From the NCBI GenBank assembly GCA_963693315.1, contig OY856186.1:72685909-72749908 (forward strand): DNA of 64,000 nt, in the 5' to 3' direction. The stretch's first letter is position 1. Each line of letters opens with the position of its first letter. Of the stretch, positions 23,103 to 32,966 are shown in pieces. The position numbers were made by a program, and so were the translations under genes. This stretch comes from Diogma glabrata. Taxonomy: Eukaryota; Arthropoda; Insecta; Diptera; Cylindrotomidae. Under the pieces are notes generated by a model that worked only from the letters and a program-made list of their open reading frames with translations, ran no database searches and had not been told where the DNA came from.

Positions 23103-24190
23103 TGGAACATACTCATTGCAGCAATAAATCGATTTCTTAAATTAAAAAATTGCATTAATACTGCACTCGATGAGCTAGAGGCGCTGACAAAATGAACGAA
23201 TGCGATTTAGAAATATTAAAAGAAATCTCATTTATTCTCGAACCACTTATGCTAGCAGTACAAGAACTGAGTACAAAAAACGCCACGCTAATAACAGCTG
23301 AAAGGTACTTTTTACTACGTACTAAAAAAAATAAAAGACATTAGTTCACCTCTTTCTCGTGAACTATTTGAAAAACGAAGTTGATGGACGTCGACAAAAG
23401 GATATAATAACATTATTGTTATTTTGGATTTTTTGAGATCAATTAAACTCAAGTAAGTAAAGAAGTAATTGGAATATTTTCAATTCAAAGGTATGGTTTG
23501 AAGTTTCTCAGAAAAAAACTACAATTCACATTTTACGTGTTTCGGGTCGGATTCGAACCTACCCTCGTCAGTGCCCGGCTCGAATCTTTGGGCAGACACG
23601 CTATCGATTACGCCGTTGAGGCGATGACAATTTCAAAGTTGAAACTTCTTCATCACTTATTTTATTTTACTTAAGTTGAATTTTTCCACTGTCATTAGAC
23701 TCCGTATTATGGAAATGCTTTAACATTATTGTTATATTTGCATCATTGTATTTTTTCAAAAAGCAATGAGTTTTTAAGCTACGCAACAAAAATTTCTACA
23801 AAGCAGCTTGCTCATCAATTATTATTACGTCTAAGCTCGAATGAAAACAACATCAGAGTTGCAGATCAAAGCACAAGCTCTTCTGATTGAGAGCGGGAAC
23901 CAACATCAGTATATAATGAGCTACAGCATTGTCTTGCATCATATATAACTAAAATGAAAGAAAAAAGCGAAAAATTAAATGTTGAACAATCCCTTCCATT
24001 TATGAAAACAAATGGAGGTAAGCGAAACCAAATGTTAGATAATCTGTACGCTTCACAGCTTACTATAAATCCTACATCAACGGCATGCGAACGGGTGTTT
24101 TCAGTTAGCTCCTTCCACACTCAACGGCTTAATATTTTTAAAATACTATTTTATAAACAAAAAGTTATAGTAAATGTTATATTATTATAA
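23103..24190 (+). pseudogene. hAT transposase remnant
   Basis: Plus-strand pieces in several frames follow the hAT order: WNILIAAINRFLKLKNCINT (about 23,112), ILKEISFILEPLMLAVQELS (about 23,212), KNEVDGRRQKDIITLLL just before a 298-bp insertion, and TLLLYLHHC just after it. Then comes the C-terminal dimerisation domain at 23,954-24,190 with LYASQLTINPTSTACERVFS, matching the conserved hATC block. Stops and frameshifts are frequent. The N-terminal zinc finger and first catalytic Asp are not recognisable. Confidence 0.85.
23423..23720 (-). mobile_element. SINE-like insertion inside the hAT gene
   Basis: 298 bp flanked by an exact 15-bp direct repeat TAACATTATTGTTAT (23,408-23,422 and 23,721-23,735), which fits retroposition. 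The hAT reading frame is continuous if the insert and one repeat are ignored. On the minus strand the insert contains AGGTTCGAATCCG (Pol III B box) and upstream GGCGTAATCGATAGCG (A-box-like), within 23,545-23,630, suggesting a tRNA-derived promoter, and it ends A-rich. About 85 bp precede the tRNA-like part, which is unusual for a simple SINE. Confidence 0.65.
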
Positions 24191-24410
24191 AATTTGATTT
24201 CATTTAACGTTTAACATATTTTTAAGAACTAAATTAATTGAATTAAATAAATATAAATATTAATTAAATTAAATATGTACAAATGAACTATTGAAAATTT
24301 GTTTTGTTTTAATTATCCAAATACCCGGGTTACCCGGGTAACCCGGGTATTTGAGTAAAATAACTACTCGATACCCGGGTACTTAATGTTCGAGTATTTT
24401 ACGAGCCCTA

Positions 24411-24418
24411 AGTGTAGG
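24411..24418. repeat. hAT target-site duplication, right
   Basis: AGTGTAGG, identical to 22,616-22,623. Confidence 0.93.
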
Positions 24419-25944
24419 TAAAATTTTTTTCTAAAATGGATATTAATCTACTGCATTTTGACCAAATGAAATTCTGTTGTGTCTATTTTATGAAATAGGT
24501 CGTAGATCAGGCTGACCTAATTAATAATTAAGGAATAATTCTGACCCTTGTAAGGTATTTCATATCAGACTCTGATTAGATTGCTTAACTAGGCGTCGAA
24601 TATGAAAAACCAAATCAGGACCAGATCGCGACAAATATTCTGTGCATTGTGCAGAAATCTATGCACATTTTGTGCCCTTTTTTATTTTAGTATTAGTTGA
24701 TATTAAATTTAGTTGATGTTTAAAAGTATTTGAGTCATACAAATTTGTTTTAATTTAACATTTTTAAATCATTTAAACATTACATTTTTAAACATTTGTA
24801 TACATTACAAAATGTGCATAGAACTTTCAGGCATAAATACAAAAATATTTTATGCATGACTTTTATGACTAGGATTTTCTAATACGTTATGAATTTTTCC
24901 TAGACTAATATTTTTGATAACGTCATTACGACAAATGAAGATTACGGTCGTAGTCTTAATTTCTATTATGAAATGTGTGTGATTTTTTGTAAATGAGGCG
25001 TTATTTTTTCGCCATTTTTTAACGATACAATTTAAATGAAATAAAATCAAAATTCAAGATATTGAAATATTTGGCAAACATACAAAAAATAATATTAATT
25101 TTCCAGAATTTTCTTAATGTTATAAAAACAAATTTAAATATCCGGTTTTACTAAACCGTCATGAAAAATGACAATCAAAAATCTTAAATAAATATAATAA
25201 TTTTTTTGAATCACTAAAATTAATTATTCGAAGTGCCCGTTTGTTTTTGTAAATGTTTTTATTAAACGTCACCAAAAAATTTCTTTCGCACTTAGTTTTA
25301 GATGAAAATAGATAAAATTGATCAAGTTATTGTTACTATTATTTTTTGTTATTATTTGTTTATCATTCTTATCATTTAAGAAATTTGTGCGCACGGTATG
25401 GTGCACATCATGTGCATGACATGTACTATGCACGATTTTGTGCACGGGGATTTTTTAACATGCACAATTAATGCACGCACTCACTTTTTTCAAATAGTAT
25501 TACGGGAGATATATTCAAAAAAGGTAAACCATAAAAGAGTATTATAAAACAGGCACGGAACGGGCCCACTTAAGATTGCCCAATAGTGCTTGGCCTTGCT
25601 TAACTGATCGAGCACTGATCACGTCTGACTGTATTCAGGTTATCCCTAACTAATGTCTGCTCGAGTGGTTGTTTATGTCGCTAAATAGTAATCATAGTTA
25701 TTTATTTAATTTTAACTTCGCTCAATGTATTTGAAACGATAATAAAATTCAAAATAATTAACCAGATGCCCCATTTCTTCAGTTCTAGATAAGTTGTCGA
25801 TAACTTTATCTAGAAGATATCTAACAGAATCGGGTTTCTTCACCTTCGGAGAGGGTTTATCTACGAGATAAAGCTATTCGTTACTTGAGGTACCAGATAT
25901 CTAGCAGATAAGAATGAAAGTTTGACATAATTGTTAAATATACA
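24419..25944. other. AT-rich stretch, no gene
   Basis: No gene. Two clusters of GTGCA/TGCAC motifs (about 24,635-24,680 and 25,390-25,485) could be the subterminal repeats of a non-autonomous DNA element, but I could not confirm terminal repeats or a target duplication. Confidence 0.4.
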
Positions 25945-26224
25945 GAAATATACAGGTTTTGCAGTCCAAATTCAACATTTTGCAAATCAAATTCAACTTT
26001 TGCAAATCAAATTCAACTTTTTTCAAATCAAATTCAACTTTTTGCAAATCAAATTCAATATTTTGCAACTCAAATTCAACTTTTTGCAAATCAAATTCAA
26101 TTTTTTGACATTCAATTTGATTTGCAAAAAATTGAATTTGATTTGCAAAAAGTTGAATTTGATTTGCAAAATATTGAATTTGATTTGCAAAATGTTGAAT
26201 TTGAACTGCAAAACCTGTATATTT
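25945..26224. repeat. Foldback element of ~21-bp repeats
   Basis: The left half holds about seven direct ~21-bp units of the type CAAATCAAATTCAACTTTTTG. The right half holds about five units in inverted orientation. The outer ends are also inverted: TATACAGGTTTTGCAG at the left and CTGCAAAACCTGTATA at the right. The whole forms one long stem. Open frames of 62-130 codons on both strands here (lysine, asparagine and phenylalanine repeats) are by-products of the repeat. Confidence 0.9.
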
Positions 26225-26956
26225 AAATTTTTTTATATTTATATTTATAAAGCTAACTAAGTATGGTGGATAAAAACAAAATTGCAAATTTGATAGAAGT
26301 TTCACGAAGATATATCCATACATCAAATTTTTATCTGACTTGTTCCTTTTGAAATAAATTTCTCAGTTGTATTGTGGCTTTAGTATCGATTGTAAATATG
26401 TCGTATTTTCAGAATTTGTAAAAAATTTTTTAGAAGCTTCTAAGGACTTCTTGGCCCTTTAAAAATAATCGTATTCTACCCTAGAGAACTTACGTAGTCT
26501 TAAAAATATTAAAATGGCCCTTTTCTGAGTTTTCTAAATTCTGAGTTTTCTAAAAAATACTACGGGTCAAAATCTTGGCAGAGATGGTCAAGCAAACAGT
26601 GTTCCTGAATTAGATTCAAAGACAGACGAGTAGCACTAATAGTCGACGCTTAACATCAACAACAAAGAAAATATTAAGCTCTTATACTTGAGCTCCTAAG
26701 CTCCTATAGACTGGATTTTGAGTATTTCAGTTAATGTTTTCGAAATGATTTAGTTTATAATACTTTAAATGTTATTTTATGTTTGTTTTTATTTTACTGA
26801 TTCCTTTATTATTAGTTTTAAAATTCTCACATTTGACAAGTATTGAAAATAGTTCACATTTGACAAGCATTTATTGAAAATAAACTTACTTCACACCTTT
26901 ATTTAGTGTCGATAATATCGATAAGTACAACCCTATACAGAATAGTTATATGTTAG
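26225..26956. other. AT-rich stretch, no gene
   Basis: Nothing recognisable on either strand. Confidence 0.4.
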
Positions 26957-27649
26957 ATATGAGTCATTCCATATGAAATCATCGAAAATAAACAAAAAAC
27001 GTTGCTGCACTATTTTAGATTTTGCTCAAACTTTGTGGAAATGTTTTTTAGGGTTCCAAAAACCAAAATCCATAGGGATTGAATTTTCGCACACGCCACT
27101 TCCGGTCCACACAAAATAAAGCAATGGAAAAATCTTATTTTGGTGTTTTGCGGTTTTAGCTGTAAAAACTTTTCTAATAAAGATATTTACTCGACCAAGG
27201 TGGCATTGAAAAGTGGAAATATGATTGTTTTTAAAACAAAAATAAAAATTTACATAATTCATATACTTGAAAAATAACAGGGTTTTGAAAATCCGTGTAT
27301 TTTATTGATTTCTTGTGATTTTCAATTGACACCAGGATCTGCACTGTTGAATTTAAAAGTCTAATCGATCTCAAATATCAAAGTGCATATATTGTAAGAT
27401 AATTAAAAATTAAAATCGACTCGTTTGGTCAACTCTTAATGAGAAAATTCTTTGCTTGAAATTCTGAAATTTTAGCATATTTAGCATATTTGCATATTTC
27501 AGGCTACAATTTGGACGTGTTTGATAAGAGACAAAAATTTGAAATTGGCAGGATACTTAGTTCTTATCTTTAACTTTAAAAAACTTCAAGGTAAGTTTTG
27601 TTTTTTCTTCTTATCGCACATTTACAGGCGTTTAAAGAGAAGCAAACAT
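26957..27649. repeat. Left terminal inverted repeat (693 bp)
   Basis: Reverse complement of 28,759-29,442 with scattered substitutions and a few small indels. It contains short frames (27,026-27,262) that are not genes. Confidence 0.9.
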
Positions 27650-27983
27650 CATAGCCATTTCTTTGTTTTTTAATTTTATTTTTTAGTATATTTTTATACT
27701 GACCTGAGTACTTATCCACCGACAAATTTATTGTTTAAAAATAAGTATTAATAATGTAACCATGAAGATCTCTATAACTAAAAAATTAATTTTACTGCTA
27801 TAATTAGTCTTCACTAAAACTTTCAGGCTTTTGTTTTGTCCACAACACTACAGTTTTGAATAAAAATAAAGAAAAATGGTTTCAAATTTATATAGTTAAA
27901 ATTTTTCTGGTCGATAAAATTTTTTCATGTTGAGATAAGTGGATAAATAAATGAAATTAGGAACCATGGTATTAAGTGTTGTT

Positions 27984-28346
27984 TTATTTGTTAAATTTAA
28001 CATTTGGTCTTACAATATTCACAGTTTCAAAGTTATCAGAAGCTAAAAACTTTCGTAATCTTAATTGACTGCACGGGAAAGCGGAGCAAAACTGTGATAG
28101 GTCCTCGTATTTGTAATTGTGTTCCATATATCTCCTTGACAAAAATGTTTCGGTAGCATCAACATCAGAATTTGATATAAAAAAAAATTCTATACCAGGC
28201 ATTTGATTAACACAAAAATCAAACATCGCTCTAGGTGTTAGTATATGCTGATCTTCATTTCGTTGCAGGCTAGCTTTCCTTACAGTCCGTTTAATTGTAC
28301 CTCCTGCACCATCACAAGCACTCTTTTCATGAGAAGTGGCAATCGC
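27984..28346 (-). pseudogene. C-terminal ORF of the long-TIR element (ATSHEKSACDG motif)
   Basis: An open minus-strand frame of 120 codons without a start. It begins right after a TAA and reads AIATSHEKSACDGAGGTIKR, then TVRKASLQRNEDQHILTPRA, MFDFCVNQMPGIEFFFISNS and on to a stop at 27,984. The A-T-S-H-x-K-S-A-C-D-G-x-G-G-T-x-K-R block is one I associate with uncharacterised transposon-borne proteins in insects and cnidarians; I cannot name the superfamily from memory. Only the C-terminal part remains. An overlapping frame (28,280-28,477) may be the displaced upstream coding sequence. First Met in frame is at 28,226. Copy B has it at 45,670-46,032. Confidence 0.65.
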
Positions 28347-28758
28347 TTATTCAATAAAAATTTATCACTTTCACTTATTTTATCTTCACTGATTAATTTC
28401 GATGATCGTGAATACGCCAGTTTATGACAATTTTCTCGTAACAATAAGCCAATCGAGCACTCCATTATTTTTTTCACTGAATATTTCTACAATATTCTCT
28501 AAAGACACCCACTTTATTTTTTTTTTAAATTCGAATTATATCACCATAAAATACTAACACTTCTCATAACAAAAATTTCTTGACTACACATAAACATCTA
28601 TTATTGACTGACATTGAATGACGCAACAGAGCAATTAACTAGAAGAACATGTTTAAATATTATTGACATACATAAATCTTTTATCGAATCGAAACAAATT
28701 AGCAAATTATTAGAGGATTTCTTTAAAATAATATGAATATTATAATTTTTAGAGTATA

Positions 28759-29442
28759 ATGTTTGCTTCTCTTTAAACGCCTGTAAATGTGCGATAAGAA
28801 GAAAAAACAAAACATACCTTGAAGTTTTTTAAAGTTAAAGGTAAGAACTAAGTATCTTGCCAATTTCAAATTTTTGTCTCTTATCAAACACGTCCAAATT
28901 GTAGCCTGAAATATGCAAATATGCTAAATATGCTAAAATTTCAAAATTTCAAGCAAAGATTTTTCTCATTAAGAGTTGACCAAACGAGTCGATTTTAATT
29001 TTTAATTATCTTACAATATATGCTCTTTGATATCTGAGAACGATTAGACTTTTAAATTCAACAGTGCAGATCCTGGTGTCAATTGAAAATCACAAGAAAT
29101 CAATAAAATACACGTATTTTCAAAACCCTGTTATTTTTTAAGTATATGAGTTATGTAAATTTTTATTTTTGTTTTAAAAACAATCATCTTTTCACTTTCT
29201 ATTTCCACCTTGGTTGAGTAAATATCTATATTAGAAAAGTTTTTACAGCTAAAACCGCAAAACACCAAAATAAGACTTTTCCATTGCTTTATTTTGTGTG
29301 GACAGGAAGTGGCGTGTGCGAAAATTCAATCCCTATTGATTTTGGTTTTTGGAACCCTAAAGAACATTTCCACAAAGTTTGAGCAAAATCTAAAATATGC
29401 TGGCTTTGCCAATTTGATGATTTCATATGGAAATGACTGATA
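28759..29442. repeat. Right terminal inverted repeat (684 bp)
   Basis: Inverted partner of 26,957-27,649. Confidence 0.9.
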
Positions 29443-29545
29443 TGTAACCAGAGGTTTTAGTGAAGAAAATCAATTTTTAATTATCTGATGGATATCTTTA
29501 TCTGGAAGATAGTTATTCGGAGGTATGAAGAATCCGGGCATAAAT

Positions 29546-29995
29546 GATTTATAAAAACAAATAGCTAAAACCCTTAATTTTACTTAATAAATTGATTGAT
29601 ATTTGATAAAGGAAATAATTTTAAAAATGATAACCGAAAATTAGATCCGAAATTGTCCAATGAGAATAAATAGCATCAGTTTGAAAATTTAGTAAATTAA
29701 ATTGCTCAAATTATTAAAATATATACATTGCATTACGAATTTTGAAAGATTCCAGCAAATTAAGTTTCATATTGTAAAATTTTCAATTTGTTGTTAATAA
29801 TAAACTTACAAGTGTGATTTTCCAAAATTATGTGATCAGAAAACGTGAAAGTTGTTTCTTCTAATGTTTAACAATGCAAATGTTCAACACATCGAACATG
29901 AAATTGACTACCTGTCTGTCGCACATAAATTGCATTACAATCTAAACTCAAAACAAAACAACAACTGATAAACTTCCATGATTTTGAAAATTTAT
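29546..29995. repeat. Interspersed repeat, second copy of a diverged pair
   Basis: Same orientation as 16,795-17,205, diverged. It directly precedes the RT fragment at 29,997-30,272, so on the minus strand it lies 3' of that fragment. Confidence 0.6.
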
Positions 29996-29996
29996 T

Positions 29997-30272
29997 TTAT
30001 TTATTAATTACAAGAATATTTTTGAGGGTTGTGCATATATAAGTTAAAAATTGTAGTGCGCTGATATAAATTAAAAATACAGTCGGAGACGAAACTGAGG
30101 TTAAAGGTACACCAGCGTTAATTAATTTAGATTCAGAAGAAAAGCCATCTACGGATATCGAAATGTATTGATTGTTCAGAAAATTTTGAATTAATTTCAC
30201 GATTGCGGTGTGAAAACCGTACGTAAGGAGTTTGTTGATTAAGTTAGGATGCCATAATGTGATAGCATACAT
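29997..30272 (-). pseudogene. LINE reverse transcriptase fragment (palm)
   Basis: 91 codons of RT sequence: LWHPNLINKLLTYGFHTAIV, LIQNFLNNQYISISVDGFSS and INAGVPLTSVSSPTVFLIYI. The last corresponds to the G-V-P-Q-G-S block, with Q-G replaced by L-T, so it is mutated at a conserved site. The following F/Y-A-D-D box is missing; the coding similarity stops at YISALQFL. Upstream RT motifs are also missing. A truncated, dead copy of a Jockey/I-type LINE. Confidence 0.8.
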
Positions 30273-32337
30273 CTCACCACTTTTTATAAGTATACTCTTT
30301 CAACGATGGGGTCTTCCAAAAAATGTATAAATATAATGCTTATTTGTTTTTAAAAGGGGAGTAAGGCTGTTGGTCTTTAGTTTGATATTTCGCATTTCGT
30401 AAAGTTACAACCCGCAGAGACTCTGACTGTGATCGAGGATTAAATTAGGTTTACTGAAATACGATATTTCAATTAGTATGTATAACGAATAAATAGGTGA
30501 ATGTGTAGGCGGATCGATAAAATATGGTGCTCCTAATAAATGAAACAAATATTGTTGCTGCATTTGTTTTCATCCCGGCTCATTTAGACTGTGTTCAAAA
30601 ATGTGCCAGAATAATTTTTTACTATCGGAACTCGTATCGAGATTTCATTTAGGTCTGTAACGCTATTCATATGTTGTTGTGATGCATAACGTAATCTTGA
30701 AATCTTAAAAAAAAAACAAAATACACGGTTATGAGAAGGCTTTCTAAAGCTGAAATTGGATTTTTTTAATCAAGATATTGTAAACAATGTTATCGACCTC
30801 ATTCATTTGATTTATATCCATTTTTAAATCTAAATAAAATATGTATGCGAAAGTAATGAATGTTATTTTTGTTAAAATATAAATAAACAACAACATCTTT
30901 CGCAAAAACATATGTTGTACTGAATTTGATGAAACAAGTAGAATTTTATATCATTAGAAATTTAACAAAGCGAAACAGTTTGTTGTTCATAAAATAAATG
31001 ACTTTGAAAACACAAACTATTAATTCAGTTTTTCAATTAATGAAATTGATTATTACATAAAAAAATATCGGAGCAGAACAGCATTTAAATCTAAGTTTTT
31101 TATTTGTTTAACAAGCAAATGGGGTTCAAATTAAACATTAAGTTGCAGTCCGTGGACTGGTCAAATCTTCAGATTCGGATAAAGCAGACATTCAGATCAT
31201 AAGCGATTTAATCAAACATATGATAAATAAATAATGGCTCATTGAAATACATAAGTATGTTTTTTGTTTAGGAAGTAAAACATCGATTTCGTCACTCGAT
31301 GTATTTGAGCTCCCTTACGGATATGCCAATTAGCATATCATATTAGCATATATGTACAGCTTCATTAGACACTGTATGTAAAGCACAACATGTGCTTTAC
31401 GATGCCGATTTGAAGAATTAAGATATTTCTCTAAGTAGGCAATGTCAACAATATAGAACTGGTATCTGGAGCCTCTTTTTCGGTTGCTCCGGCCCGTCAA
31501 TTTTTGACATCACTCTTGCAATGGCTAATCCAACTTGCTTTTTTTGACGTTATAGATATTTTATGTTCTAGACCCTGCTTCGGTGTTAAATTTCAGGGGC
31601 CTCCCTGCAAAGTGGCTCATAATTATATTCCAGTTAGTTGAGTAAAAGGCGTTTTAAAATCGAGATTGATAATTCCGCAGTTTTGTTTTCTACCCTTAGT
31701 CACCTCTATGTCATGCCATTCAATATGGAGTTCTGCATTTTCTTGCCCGCTCTTTCACTTTTCAACCTTTTTTGCACTTTTCGCGTGATCTTCTCAAAGT
31801 AGAATCTAGTCGGTATCCGGGACACATATATCAGTGCTCGCTGATCACTGTGGGTGTACACTTCAGACATATTTCTTTGCATTTCACTGCAAAGTTTGCA
31901 AAATTGATGTTATTTTTTTAGCCTCGCTCAGTTTAAGAATGTATTCCATTGCCACGTTTATATGAAGCCAATGCTTTAAGTACTACCTTTCCTTTTGGAT
32001 TGGTTCTTCTACTGACCCATTCTACCAACCACGTGTTGAAATCACACTCAAAAATAATAAGCGTAATTTCGGATGATTCTCTCTTTGGACTTTTAGAGAA
32101 TTTCCTTATTTTTTTCAATCTGTGCAATTGATCGATTGCAATTGTCACATGGATAACACCATCATTCTGTTCCTACTTTCAACACCATCATAGTTTTTTA
32201 CACTTCTTCTTCTTCAACCACATTTCATGCATGCGGCATTTCATACTTAAAAACACCACAGCGGCGTTTAACTCGATCATAGTCTGCATCAGACGATAAA
32301 CGCTTGGTCGCAGTCTAAGTTTATTTAAAGTTACTTA
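30273..32337. other. No recognised gene; one GC-richer block
   Basis: 30,273-31,450 is AT-rich with no signal except a short perfect hairpin (GTAAAGCAC … GTGCTTTAC, about 31,379-31,400). 31,450-32,337 is less AT-rich and has minus-strand frames that look less random: 31,933-32,148 (71 codons) and one reading NKLRLRPSVYRLMQTMIELN at about 32,250-32,325. I do not recognise either protein. Confidence 0.35.
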
Positions 32338-32367
32338 GTTAAAGTTTAGTTAAAGTTTAGTTAAAGT
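32338..32367. repeat. 30-bp filler at the duplication junction
   Basis: Sequence between copies A and B made of the 11-bp unit GTTAAAGTTTA twice plus GTTAAAGT. It resembles TTTAAAGTTACTTA at the end of copy A, as if copied from it. Confidence 0.9.
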
Positions 32368-32501
32368 CACTCCTGTAGTACTGGTGTTAGTTCGGGTGTT
32401 GTTTTTATGTTGTTGGTGAATATTACACTTTTTATCATTTTTGAGGGGTAACCGTTTTTTCGTAATGTTGTTGTTAACAAGTCGATGTTCTTTTTATGAA
32501 A

Positions 32502-32966
32502 CTATTCGTCAGATAAAGTGAATATTTTTTGTGCGAGAAGTGAAACTGTATTTCTTTTATATGACATAGGAAGACATGAATTAAAGTTGAGATATCTTCC
32601 TGACCAAGTCTCTTTGTGGTACCAATCGGTTATGATTTTGCCGTCATTGTTGTGATGGAGTAGTAGGTCAAGGAAAGCAATTGAGTTTTCAGACTTCACT
32701 TCTACAGTAAATTTTATGTGATTATTGAAGTTGTTAAAACTCTCTAAAAACTGCTCCACTTTATCGGCAGGGACAGCGGTTATGATATCATCAACGTATC
32801 GAAAAAAGAAGGGCGTTTGAATATCACAGGTTTTTAGTACGGCTTGTTCTACGTGCTCCATTACTAAGTTGGCACAAGATGGGCTGACTGGAGACCCCAT
32901 AGGAATCCCCATTTCGGATCTCTTATTTATTGTTGACCCAAGTCCCACCAAATACAACAACAACAC
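32502..32966 (-). pseudogene. Penelope-like RT fragment (copy B)
   Basis: Identical to 14,817-15,281 (Y-V-D-D RT core). Here it is cut off from its GIY-YIG part because the duplication starts at 32,368 inside the element. Confidence 0.88.

Larger units (their letters stand above)
22624..24410 (+). mobile_element. hAT transposon, 1,787 bp, with 8-bp target duplication
   Basis: Ends are inverted: TAGGGCTCGTA at the left and TACGAGCCCTA at the right, flanked on both sides by AGTGTAGG. An 8-bp duplication is the hAT hallmark. Subterminal regions carry clusters of ACCCGGGTA (left 22,640-22,725; right 24,325-24,385), probably transposase-binding repeats. Inside are remnants of a hAT transposase on the plus strand, interrupted by a SINE-like insertion. 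The element is non-autonomous now. Confidence 0.93.
26957..29442 (-). mobile_element. DNA transposon with ~690-bp terminal inverted repeats, superfamily unassigned
   Basis: Left arm 26,957-27,649 and right arm 28,759-29,442 are near-perfect reverse complements over almost 700 bp, with outer ends ATATGAGTCATT / AATGACTGATAT. The 1.1-kb middle carries a minus-strand ORF remnant with a conserved transposon-type motif. Target duplication is unclear (ATAT or TA-containing). Long inverted repeats with little internal coding suggest a deleted derivative of a larger element. Confidence 0.88.
14683..32337. repeat. Segmental tandem duplication, copy A (17,655 bp)
   Basis: The segment recurs in direct orientation at 32,368-50,023. 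Offset is 17,685 bp up to position 19,738 and 17,686 after it, because copy B has one extra A at 37,424. Other differences seen are 28,999 T versus 46,685 C and 31,938 A versus 49,624 G. The left breakpoint is CACTCCTGTAG inside the Penelope-like element. The right breakpoint follows TTAAAGTTACTTA. I compared by eye and cannot exclude a few more differences. Confidence 0.95.

Noticed and set aside
23545..23630. tRNA gene on the minus strand
   Set aside because: It has a good B box and an A-box-like stretch, but I could not pair an acceptor stem or find a proper anticodon arm. It lies inside a retroposed insert, so SINE-like is the better call.
25931..26326. Frames of 62-130 codons on both strands
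   Set aside because: Produced by the ~21-bp repeat unit, a multiple of three; present on both strands and with no domain.
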